Positions 7,218 to 12,730 of a DNA stretch of 13,798 nucleotides are shown piece after piece. Source of the stretch: Pelotomaculum sp. GTDB lineage: Bacteria; Bacillota; Desulfotomaculia; Desulfotomaculales; Pelotomaculaceae. The stretch's first letter is position 1; each line of letters begins with the position of its first letter. Location: NCBI GenBank assembly GCA_003489345.1, contig DNIT01000055.1, positions 5,975 to 19,772 of the forward strand, in the 5' to 3' direction. The position numbers were made by a program, and so were the translations under genes. The notes below the pieces were generated by a model. That model was given only the letters and a program-made list of their open reading frames with translations, searched no databases and was not told the DNA's origin.

Positions 7218-7455
7218 TGCAATTAAAGTAAGTTTAACAGAAAACAACTTACCAGTCAACAAGGGCAGCTATTTGTACGTTTGGATACGGTACGTAGTTT
7301 TATGTTTTATATGTCCGTGTTAACAACAAATGATTTTTATCACAAGCTGAATGTTGAAATTTGTAAAATGGTTTCACCGATGGACATCAATAGTAGGCAT
7401 TAAGAGGTGTAAGTCTAGGATTGAATTAACTTTTTTGGAATATAAGGTCTGTATT

Positions 7456-7848
7456 TCATGTCAAACTAACCCCTACAATACCGCCGAGAGCTCCGGCACT
7501 CAAAGATAACAGGAATTTGGAGAAAATACTAAGACCGGCTTGCTCCGGTAAGAACAAACCGGCAAGCAGCAATAAGGCTAAAAAAAACAACAGTCCCGTG
7601 GCAAGACCGTGGTAGAGCCCCCTGCTCCCTGCCTGCTTGCCGGCGGCAAGTGAACCGCTGAAAGCGCTGGCAGCCAGAATAGCGCCGGTAAACCATGGCA
7701 GAGTTTGCTCTGTTGCTGAACTTACATGGTAGACAATACCGGTCCCAATGCTTAAAAGCAAGGAGACAGCCAGGGTCAGAAAGGTTCCTTTGAGCACCGC
7801 ACTGACATTAATCAAACTTCTCAGGCTCCCCATATTAATGGAAGACAT
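7456..7848 (-). CDS. TIGR04086-type four-helix membrane protein
   Basis: This 130-residue protein is nearly all hydrophobic, with four likely membrane helices at about residues 18-42, 50-70, 78-100 and 108-129. The Gly- and Ala-rich pattern (SAFSGSLAAGKQAGSRGLYHG, then SAGALGGIVGVSLT) and length fit the TIGR04086 family of Firmicutes membrane proteins, whose function is unknown. There is no enzyme motif. GGGGGTG five bases before the ATG supports the start. In related genomes such genes often lie near yajC, secDF or the SCIFF peptide cluster; none of these is here. It is on the same strand as the 54-aa gene upstream and may be co-transcribed with it. Family assignment is from pattern memory only. 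Confidence 0.7.
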   Translation of the reverse strand: MSSINMGSLRSLINVSAVLKGTFLTLAVSLLLSIGTGIVYHVSSATEQTLPWFTGAILAASAFSGSLAAGKQAGSRGLYHGLATGLLFFLALLLLAGLFLPEQAGLSIFSKFLLSLSAGALGGIVGVSLT

Positions 7849-7931
7849 TGCAACACCCCCCTGATCTTATTATAATTATGTTTATGTATTGAGGGGCTGC
7901 ATATGACAGCGGGCAAGAGTTCGGGGCTTGC

Positions 7932-8096
7932 TTATTTCTTTAATTCGGCCTTGCCCTCGTAAGCAGTCGTGGGTGTCCGTCCCGTGGGAGGATTGTTGTC
8001 AACAAAGTCGTGTTCCCTCTGTCCGTCAACATTAATTCTTGTAGCGGATCCGATTTTTTCTTTAATGAAGATGTTGCTTTTGCGAAATTTAGCCAA
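7932..8096 (-). CDS. Small protein of 54 residues, unknown function, TTG start
   Basis: A frame starting at TTG 8096 and ending at TAA 7932-7934 encodes 54 residues. It begins MAKFRKSNIFIKEKIGSA and ends in a hydrophilic tail with NNPPTGRTPTTAYEG. The ribosome site AAGGAGG, eight bases before the TTG, is one of the best in the window and is the main evidence that the gene is real. The protein is soluble, basic at the N-terminus, without cysteine, membrane helix or signal peptide. I do not recognise the family. It lies 83 nt upstream of the TIGR04086-type gene on the same strand and diverges from the CopZ-like gene. It is easily missed because of length and start codon. Confidence 0.7.
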   Translation of the reverse strand: MAKFRKSNIFIKEKIGSATRINVDGQREHDFVDNNPPTGRTPTTAYEGKAELKK

Positions 8097-8104
8097 ATTA
8101 TTAA

Positions 8105-8111
8105 CCTCCTT
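8105..8111 (-). promoter_or_regulatory. Ribosome binding site of the 54-residue protein gene
   Basis: The minus strand reads AAGGAGG followed by TTAATAAT and the TTG start. This near-perfect site with eight-base spacing identifies the non-ATG start; no in-frame ATG lies upstream. Confidence 0.7.
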
Positions 8112-8120
8112 CTTTTATTT

Positions 8121-8141
8121 TAGTATTTACCCGGTATACTA
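8121..8141. promoter_or_regulatory. Dyad in the divergent intergenic region, possible operator
   Basis: TAGTAT (8121-8126) and ATACTA (8136-8141) form perfect 6-bp half sites around a 9-base spacer. The region lies between the divergent 54-aa gene and the CopZ-like gene. TATACT at 8135-8140 would serve as a -10 box for the plus-strand gene, though no good -35 box is present. A repressor bound here could control the plus-strand que transcript; this is inference. Confidence 0.3.
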
Positions 8142-8210
8142 TCTTTAAGTGGGTTTTTCATAATATTTTTGTTGTGGCGAGTTAAGAACACATTGAAAGG
8201 GCGTGGGCTT

Positions 8211-8420
8211 ATGGAGAAAATTATTCTTAAGGTATGGGGGATGGAATGTGGACATTGTAAGGCCGCAGTTCTAAAGGCTCTAAGGGAAACAAAGGGAGTA
8301 AATGACGTCAGTATACATTTACCTTCCGGCCAGGCAACAGTAACTTATGATCCCCTTGTTGTTGGACGCAACGAGATGGTAGTGGCAGTTAAAGGTGCGG
8401 GATATGAAGTCTTAGATTAA
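8211..8420 (+). CDS. CopZ-like heavy-metal-associated (HMA) domain protein
   Basis: This 69-residue protein is a single HMA domain of ferredoxin-like fold. The metal site GMECGHC lies at about residues 9-15, with the two cysteines expected to bind Cu(I) or another soft metal, and the family ending GAGYEV is near the C-terminus. Such proteins act as cytoplasmic copper chaperones, usually for a CopA-type ATPase, but no ATPase or CsoR-type regulator gene is in the window. A TTG at 8169 could extend it by 14 residues. I prefer ATG 8211, where the HMA fold begins and AAAGGG lies nine bases upstream. It precedes queD by 45 nt, so it may share the que transcript without a metabolic link. The metal is not known. 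Confidence 0.85.
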   Translation: MEKIILKVWGMECGHCKAAVLKALRETKGVNDVSIHLPSGQATVTYDPLVVGRNEMVVAVKGAGYEVLD

Positions 8421-8465
8421 GGGAAAATAATGTCGATGTTTTAAAAGGTCGAAGGGGGCCCAGCT

Positions 8466-8864
8466 GTGTACGAGCTAAGTATTAGGACCCGGTTTGCAGC
8501 GGCGCACTGTATTGAAGGTTATAACGGCCCCTGCAGCAGGGTGCATGGTCACACCTGGCAAATCGAGGCCACCGTGCTTGGTCCGCAGTTAAACCGGTTG
8601 GGGATGCTGATTGACTTTCAGGACCTTAAAAGAATTCTTAAAAAAATTATTAATAAACTTGACCACCAGAATTTGAATGAGCTGGAACCATTCAGTGGCG
8701 GGGGAGGGGAAAGCCCGACGGCGGAAAATCTGGCCCGTTATATCTTTGAACAGCTTAAACCTGAAATTACGGCAATGCAGGAGGACCTGCGGGTAGGGTC
8801 GGTGCGTGTCTGGGAGTCCCCTGACGCCTCGGCTGTTTACAAGGAGGTGCAACCGCTTTCATGA
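8466..8864 (+). CDS. queD: 6-carboxy-5,6,7,8-tetrahydropterin synthase QueD
   Basis: QueD converts 7,8-dihydroneopterin triphosphate to 6-carboxytetrahydropterin, the second step of the preQ0/queuosine pathway. The 132-residue protein has the 6-pyruvoyltetrahydropterin synthase fold. Zinc ligands H14, H27 and H29 (AAAH; VHGH), catalytic-type C23 (PCSRVHGH), the D66-H67 pair (KLDHQNL) and E117 (RVWESP) are all visible, and the PTAEN motif sits near 84-88. C23 in the QueD-type position favours QueD over mammalian-type PTPS. The GTG start has AAGGGGG seven bases upstream. The stop overlaps the queC start by four bases (ATGA), which indicates translational coupling. Confidence 0.94.
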   Translation: MYELSIRTRFAAAHCIEGYNGPCSRVHGHTWQIEATVLGPQLNRLGMLIDFQDLKRILKKIINKLDHQNLNELEPFSGGGGESPTAENLARYIFEQLKPEITAMQEDLRVGSVRVWESPDASAVYKEVQPLS

Positions 8865-9538
8865 AAAGTGTTGTTCTTCTATCAGGCGGTCTTGATTCCA
8901 CAGTTTCTTTCGCCCATGCGTTAAGAGAAAGCGAAGTCGCCCTGTGCCTGACCTTTAATTACGGCCAGAGGGCGGCCAACCGGGAAAAGAAAGCCGCAGC
9001 AGCACTGGCTGCCCACTACCGGGTTGAACACCTGGTTATAGAACTGCCTTTTTTGCGGGATATTACCTCAACAGCCCTCGTCAGGAGTGATTTGGATTTG
9101 CCGGAACCAGAGCGGGCCGGACTTGATGATTTTGCAGCCTCAACCGCCAGTGCTGCCGCCGTTTGGGTACCTAACCGCAACGGGGTATTTATCAATATTG
9201 CCGCTGCCTTTGCCGAGTCCCGTCAATGCGGGCTGGTTGTAACCGGTTTTAATCGTGAGGAAGCCGTAACCTTCCCAGACAATAGCCCGGATTTCGTTGC
9301 CGCTGCCGGCCATGCCCTTAGCTATTCAACACTGAATAAGGTTAAAGTCGTCAGCTATACCCAGCGTTTGGACAAAGCTGAGATCATCAAGCTTGGCCTT
9401 AGGTTGGATGTTCCATTCGAACACATTTGGAGCTGTTATAAGGGCTATGAAAAAATGTGCGGCAGCTGTGAAAGCTGCCGGCGCTTCAAGCGGGCGTCAG
9501 AACAGGCCGGCCTGGATACAACTGCCTTTTTTATCTAA
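8861..9538 (+). CDS. queC: 7-cyano-7-deazaguanine (preQ0) synthase QueC
   Basis: QueC uses ATP and ammonia to turn 7-carboxy-7-deazaguanine into preQ0. The 225-residue length is normal. The N-terminus carries the PP-loop ATP pyrophosphatase motif SGGLDST (8-14), and the C-terminus has the zinc site CYKGYEKMCGSCESC (C192, C200, C203, C206). The motif GFNREEAVTFPDNSP in the middle is also typical. It overlaps queD by four bases and is followed after 49 nt by the DUF366 gene. Identification is firm. Confidence 0.95.
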   Translation: MKSVVLLSGGLDSTVSFAHALRESEVALCLTFNYGQRAANREKKAAAALAAHYRVEHLVIELPFLRDITSTALVRSDLDLPEPERAGLDDFAASTASAAAVWVPNRNGVFINIAAAFAESRQCGLVVTGFNREEAVTFPDNSPDFVAAAGHALSYSTLNKVKVVSYTQRLDKAEIIKLGLRLDVPFEHIWSCYKGYEKMCGSCESCRRFKRASEQAGLDTTAFFI

Positions 9539-9587
9539 GGTTAATGCTTGTATAGCAAAATGATTTTTCGATATCGCGGAGGTAGAA

Positions 9588-10151
9588 ATGCTGCAACGTT
9601 TTATTTCTGAAATAATCACCTACGACGGCACCCAGCTTTCATCACACTGGGCTTTTCGCAGGATGGGACTTCCGGGAGACAGTATTGTGTCTTTTCGAGG
9701 ACCCTGCCGGGTTATGCTGGCGGAAATGGTGGACCTGGAGGATGTAAGAAACAACGCTCCTATATTTAGCCGCAATATGCTGCACTTCATCGTGGAGCAT
9801 TTCGACATGGACCTCGAGAAGACGATTTTACGACAACGCATGCTGATCGCGATTATCAAAGATATTCTATGGGAAAGCCATCGGGCAGAGTTTACCCGTA
9901 GTGGAGACGACCTCTATGCCGGTGAAAAGAAATTATCTGTCTCCATCGCTACTTTGACCCCGGTTTCTACCATGATTCACACGGGACTCAATATTTTAAG
10001 CAAGGACACACCGGTTCAAACCATCGGACTGGCCGACCTTGGCTTGCAGGAAGAGGAAATCGAGTCCCTGGGTAAACTTATTTGCAGCAGATATACAAAG
10101 GAGCTCGCAGAAATCGGGATGGCTCGTTGCAAAGTGCGAGGGACCACGTAA
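9588..10151 (+). CDS. DUF366 family protein inside the queuosine precursor cluster
   Basis: This 187-residue soluble protein fits the uncharacterised DUF366 (COG2029) family by overall pattern: an early SHWAFRRMGLPGDSIVSFRGPC stretch, a central SVSIATLTPVSTMIHTGLNI stretch and a C-terminal ARCKVRG. No cofactor motif, cysteine cluster, signal peptide or membrane helix is seen. The GGAGGT ribosome site before ATG is strong. The gene abuts queE with no spacer (TAAATG) and follows queC by 49 nt, so it almost certainly belongs to the same transcript. I infer a role in 7-deazaguanine metabolism or in use of a pterin intermediate, but no reaction can be assigned. The family name is from memory and should be confirmed. 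Confidence 0.75.
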   Translation: MLQRFISEIITYDGTQLSSHWAFRRMGLPGDSIVSFRGPCRVMLAEMVDLEDVRNNAPIFSRNMLHFIVEHFDMDLEKTILRQRMLIAIIKDILWESHRAEFTRSGDDLYAGEKKLSVSIATLTPVSTMIHTGLNILSKDTPVQTIGLADLGLQEEEIESLGKLICSRYTKELAEIGMARCKVRGTT

Positions 10152-10886
10152 ATGACTGTTCCGGTAACCGAAATTTTCTCTTCTGTGCAAGGTGAGGGAT
10201 TGCTGGTAGGATGCCGCCAAATTTTTATCAGGCTATACGGTTGCAACCTCAAATGTTCATATTGCGACACGGTTTTGCATGAAGAACCTGATTTATGCCG
10301 GGTCGAAACGGCTCCAGACACTGGAATTTTTGAATACCTGCCAAACCCACTGGGCATCAATGATATTGCCCGGGTCGTGGAAAGACTTGCTGTTGGACTG
10401 CATCACTCAATCAGCCTGACTGGCGGCGAGCCGCTGCTGTATTCCAATGTGTTTAGAGAACTGCTGCCGGCGCTTCGTGGGTCCCGCAGGGGAATTTACC
10501 TTGAAACAAACGGCACTCTGCCGGGTGAGTTAGCCAGGGTAATTGATCTACTTGATATGGTAGCTATGGATTTTAAGCTGCCAAGTGTTAGCGGCCTTCC
10601 TCCCCTTTGGAGCAAACACGGTCGTTTCCTTGAGATTGCTGCCACTAAAGAAACATATGTAAAAGTGGTAGTAGCAGAACAGACCCCCAGTCGAGAGATA
10701 GAAACGGCTGCCGGTCTGATTAAAAATACGGCTCCCGGCGTGCCTTTGGTTATCCAGCCTCTTACTGCCGGAGGAACGATGGGCATATCGCCGGCTCGCT
10801 TGAGCATACTGCAGAGACAGGCGTTAAAGATTTTGGATGATGTAAGAGTTATACCGCAGACCCATAAGCTAATGGGTGTGCTGTAG
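10152..10886 (+). CDS. queE: 7-carboxy-7-deazaguanine synthase QueE (radical SAM)
   Basis: QueE rearranges 6-carboxytetrahydropterin to 7-carboxy-7-deazaguanine using S-adenosylmethionine and a [4Fe-4S] cluster. The 244-residue protein has the family opening EIFSSVQGEG (7-16), the radical SAM motif C31-N-L-K-C35-S-Y-C38 and the SAM-binding SLTGGEPLL stretch near 92-100. The CxxxCxxC spacing is the standard radical SAM form, with no large insertion. Its ATG directly follows the stop of the DUF366 gene, with GAGGGA inside that gene as ribosome site. It is followed by folE after 24 nt. Confidence 0.95.
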   Translation: MTVPVTEIFSSVQGEGLLVGCRQIFIRLYGCNLKCSYCDTVLHEEPDLCRVETAPDTGIFEYLPNPLGINDIARVVERLAVGLHHSISLTGGEPLLYSNVFRELLPALRGSRRGIYLETNGTLPGELARVIDLLDMVAMDFKLPSVSGLPPLWSKHGRFLEIAATKETYVKVVVAEQTPSREIETAAGLIKNTAPGVPLVIQPLTAGGTMGISPARLSILQRQALKILDDVRVIPQTHKLMGVL

Positions 10887-10910
10887 CTAATAACCAAAGG
10901 GGCGAGAAAG

Positions 10911-11471
10911 ATGGTCGACCAAGACAAGATAAAGAAAGCGGTCAGGATGCTCCTGGAGGCCATAGGAGAAGATCCGGAGCGGGAGGGTTTAACGGAAACA
11001 CCGGACAGAGTGGCACGTATGTATAACGAAATCTTTAGTGGCCTTTGGGAGGATCCCGAGTCTCATTTGGAAAAGATTTTTAGCGAGCAACACGAAGAGA
11101 TGATCATTGTCAAAGATATCCCGTTGTATTCGATGTGCGAGCATCACCTGCTGCCGTTTTACGGTAAGGCTCATGTCGCCTATATTCCAAAGGACGGCAA
11201 AGTCACCGGGCTGTCCAAACTGGCCCGGGTGGTTGAGGGCTACGCCAAGCGGCCACAGTTGCAGGAGCGACTTACCTCCCAGATCGCCGACTCCATTATG
11301 AACAGGCTAAATGCCCAGGGCACTCTGGTGGTAGTGGAGGCGGAGCATATGTGTATGACCTTCCGGGGAGTTAAAAAGCCTGGTTCAAAGACTGTAACCT
11401 CTGCGGTACGGGGTCTTTTCCGCCGCAATAAGGCTACCCGGGCGGAAGCATTTGCACTGATAAAAAGTTAA
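10911..11471 (+). CDS. folE: GTP cyclohydrolase I FolE
   Basis: This cyclohydrolase converts GTP to 7,8-dihydroneopterin triphosphate and formate, the first step for both folate and queuosine. The 186-residue length is normal for the type IA enzyme. The zinc ligands are visible as C76 and H79 in MCEHHLLPF and C148 in EHMCMTFRG. Other signatures are GLTETPDRVARM (26-37), the YIPKDGKVTGLSKLARVV stretch and VTSAVRG near the C-terminus. It ends the que cluster and no folate genes (folB, folK, folP) are adjacent, so supply of the queuosine pathway is the likely main role here. An AAAGGGG site precedes ATG 10911. Confidence 0.96.
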   Translation: MVDQDKIKKAVRMLLEAIGEDPEREGLTETPDRVARMYNEIFSGLWEDPESHLEKIFSEQHEEMIIVKDIPLYSMCEHHLLPFYGKAHVAYIPKDGKVTGLSKLARVVEGYAKRPQLQERLTSQIADSIMNRLNAQGTLVVVEAEHMCMTFRGVKKPGSKTVTSAVRGLFRRNKATRAEAFALIKS

Positions 11472-11565
11472 GGGTATAGAGCGCCTTGAAAACACATGCC
11501 AGCGGGATCCAAGAATACGAGGTGCAAATTCATTCGCATAAAAGTTTACTTTTACTACCCGGGTG

Positions 11566-11657
11566 CGGCGCTGACGCGCCGTTGTGCGACCAAAATCGCA
11601 ACTGCATCACTTGTGTTTTCATGATATATGGTGCCGCTGGCGGCATATATCATGAAA
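11566..11657 (+). repeat. Cluster of three hairpins downstream of folE
   Basis: Three inverted repeats follow one another. Bases 11566-11571/11576-11581 are CGGCGC and GCGCCG with a TGAC loop. Bases 11585-11589/11596-11600 are TGCGA and TCGCA with loop CCAAAA. Bases 11617-11630/11644-11657 are a perfect 14-bp repeat, TTTCATGATATATG with CATATATCATGAAA, whose 13-base middle can pair further (TGCCG with CGGCA). No run of T follows the stems on the plus strand, so a standard terminator is not clear. It lies between folE and the ypmA-like gene and may end the que transcript, stabilise an mRNA end or be a repeated palindromic element. Confidence 0.5.
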
Positions 11658-11753
11658 CAGTGGTTGGGAAGTTTGATAAATACAAGTCTGAAATCTCATT
11701 GTAAGGTTTGTTGCAGGATGAAATCTTGCGTTTATACTTAAGAGGTGGGTTGA

Positions 11754-11942
11754 TTGGAAAACAACGAAGGCAGCTTGACGGGCAAACTTGAATTAATTGC
11801 AGTTAAGACCTTTAAAAATTACGATGAAATGTACAAAGTGATCAATTTTTTAAACACTACCTTAAAGGATAAAAAACTAATATTCGGTCTTACCAAAGAT
11901 TCTGCCAACGGAACAGTAACAATATCCATCTATGAAAGTTGA
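11754..11942 (+). CDS. DUF4264 / YpmA-like small protein
   Basis: This 62-residue soluble protein starts at TTG 11754, with AGAGGTG six bases upstream. The core from about residue 11 (KLELIAVKTFKNYDEMYKV, then INFLNTTLKDKKLIFGL and a final VTISIYES) fits the DUF4264 family, which includes Bacillus subtilis YpmA, by pattern and length. The function of that family is unknown. It has no cysteine or membrane segment. Its stop codon lies 11 nt before the surE ATG, so the two genes are probably co-transcribed. The first ten residues are the part least like the family. Confidence 0.75.
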   Translation: MENNEGSLTGKLELIAVKTFKNYDEMYKVINFLNTTLKDKKLIFGLTKDSANGTVTISIYES

Positions 11943-11943
11943 C

Positions 11944-11947
11944 GGAG
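11944..11947 (+). promoter_or_regulatory. Ribosome binding site that fixes the surE start
   Basis: GGAG lies six bases before ATG 11954. An in-frame TTG at 11939 has no such site and would overlap the preceding gene, so ATG 11954 is preferred. Confidence 0.65.
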
Positions 11948-11953
11948 ACAATC

Positions 11954-12730
11954 ATGCGTATATTAATAAGCAATGATGACGGTATTGAGGCTGAAGGAAT
12001 CAATAAGTTGAGAGTTTCCCTGCAAGAGGACCACGAACTGTTTGTGGTTGCTCCTGACCGGGAGAGAAGCGCCACAGGTCATAAAATTACAATGGATCGG
12101 CCGCTAAGGGTCAAGGAACGCATCTACCCCGGCAGCAAAACAATTGGTTGGGCCGTGGACGGGACGCCTGCGGACTGTGTAAAGCTGGGTCTGGAGGCAT
12201 TGCTTCCGGCGCCTCCGGACCTGGTTATATCGGGAATTAACTTCGGGCCCAACCTGGGTACCGATGTCCTGTACTCAGGTACGGTATCCGCGACCATAGA
12301 AGGTATCATCAACGGGGTGCCGGCTGTTGCTGTTTCTCTGGCCAGCTTTGAGTACTGCGATTTCTCCGACACAGGGATGTTTATTAAGAAACTTGTCGCC
12401 AAACTCGGCCAGGAAATTACAAAGAATACCAAGAACAGCCTGCTCAACATTAATATGCCGCCATGCCGGCCGCGGGGCATCAAAGTGACCAGGCTGGGCC
12501 AAAGGCGCTATATTAACATCTTCGATAAAAGAATCGATCCAAGAGGAAAAGTGTATTTTTGGATGGGCGGTGAGCCTTTTGATTTGGACGAGAAGGACCC
12601 TGATACAGATGTATGGGCGGTGAGGGAAGGTTACATTTCCATTACACCGCTCCATTTTGACTTTACCGACCATGGTTTTATCAGCAGCCTGAAAACGATG
12701 ATGAAAAAGCTGGAAGGTGAACCAGGCTAA
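11954..12730 (+). CDS. surE: 5'/3'-nucleotidase SurE
   Basis: SurE is a metal-dependent phosphatase of nucleoside 5'- and 3'-monophosphates and of short polyphosphate, acting in the cytoplasm and linked to stationary-phase survival. The 258-residue protein begins MRILISNDDG, where D8 and D9 are metal ligands. It shows the family's APDRERSATGHKIT loop (about 37-50, with the active-site serine) and the SGINFGPNLGTDVLYSGTVSATIEG segment (about 93-117, with the conserved Asn). The start at ATG 11954 keeps the family's usual N-terminus. It follows the YpmA-like gene by 11 nt. Its TAA stop directly abuts the stop codon of the converging minus-strand gene. Confidence 0.96.
   Translation: MRILISNDDGIEAEGINKLRVSLQEDHELFVVAPDRERSATGHKITMDRPLRVKERIYPGSKTIGWAVDGTPADCVKLGLEALLPAPPDLVISGINFGPNLGTDVLYSGTVSATIEGIINGVPAVAVSLASFEYCDFSDTGMFIKKLVAKLGQEITKNTKNSLLNINMPPCRPRGIKVTRLGQRRYINIFDKRIDPRGKVYFWMGGEPFDLDEKDPDTDVWAVREGYISITPLHFDFTDHGFISSLKTMMKKLEGEPG

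Larger units (their letters stand above)
6451..7455. other. Long gene-poor region upstream of the ech operon
   Basis: No convincing gene lies in these 1005 bases on either strand. The part next to echA (6540-6960) has mixed composition, two strong hairpins, long-range complementary segments (6624-6632 with 6723-6731, 9 of 9) and one possible small reading frame. The distal part (about 7000-7440) is clearly richer in A and T. It contains a promoter candidate facing echA and a 9-bp inverted repeat. If transcription starts near 7015, the ech mRNA would carry a leader of about 560 nt. I recognise no known riboswitch class in it. A decayed gene or insertion cannot be excluded. Confidence 0.6.

Noticed and set aside
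7439..7464. Minus-strand TTGACA and TATATT pair near the end of the TIGR04086-type gene
   Set aside because: The spacer is only 14 bases, too short for a normal sigma-A promoter.
8421..8465. preQ1 riboswitch ahead of queD
   Set aside because: The short gap lacks the stem and A-rich tail of the known preQ1 classes, and the region before the CopZ-like gene shows none either.
11486..11704. 72-codon plus-strand frame after folE starting at TTG
   Set aside because: It has no well-placed ribosome site, no recognisable family, and its second half is made of the three hairpins, whose palindromes keep frames open by composition.
11711..11738. TTGCAG and TATACT as a promoter for the ypmA-like gene
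   Set aside because: Transcription would begin inside the ribosome site, leaving only about nine bases before the start codon, and the -35 match is poor.
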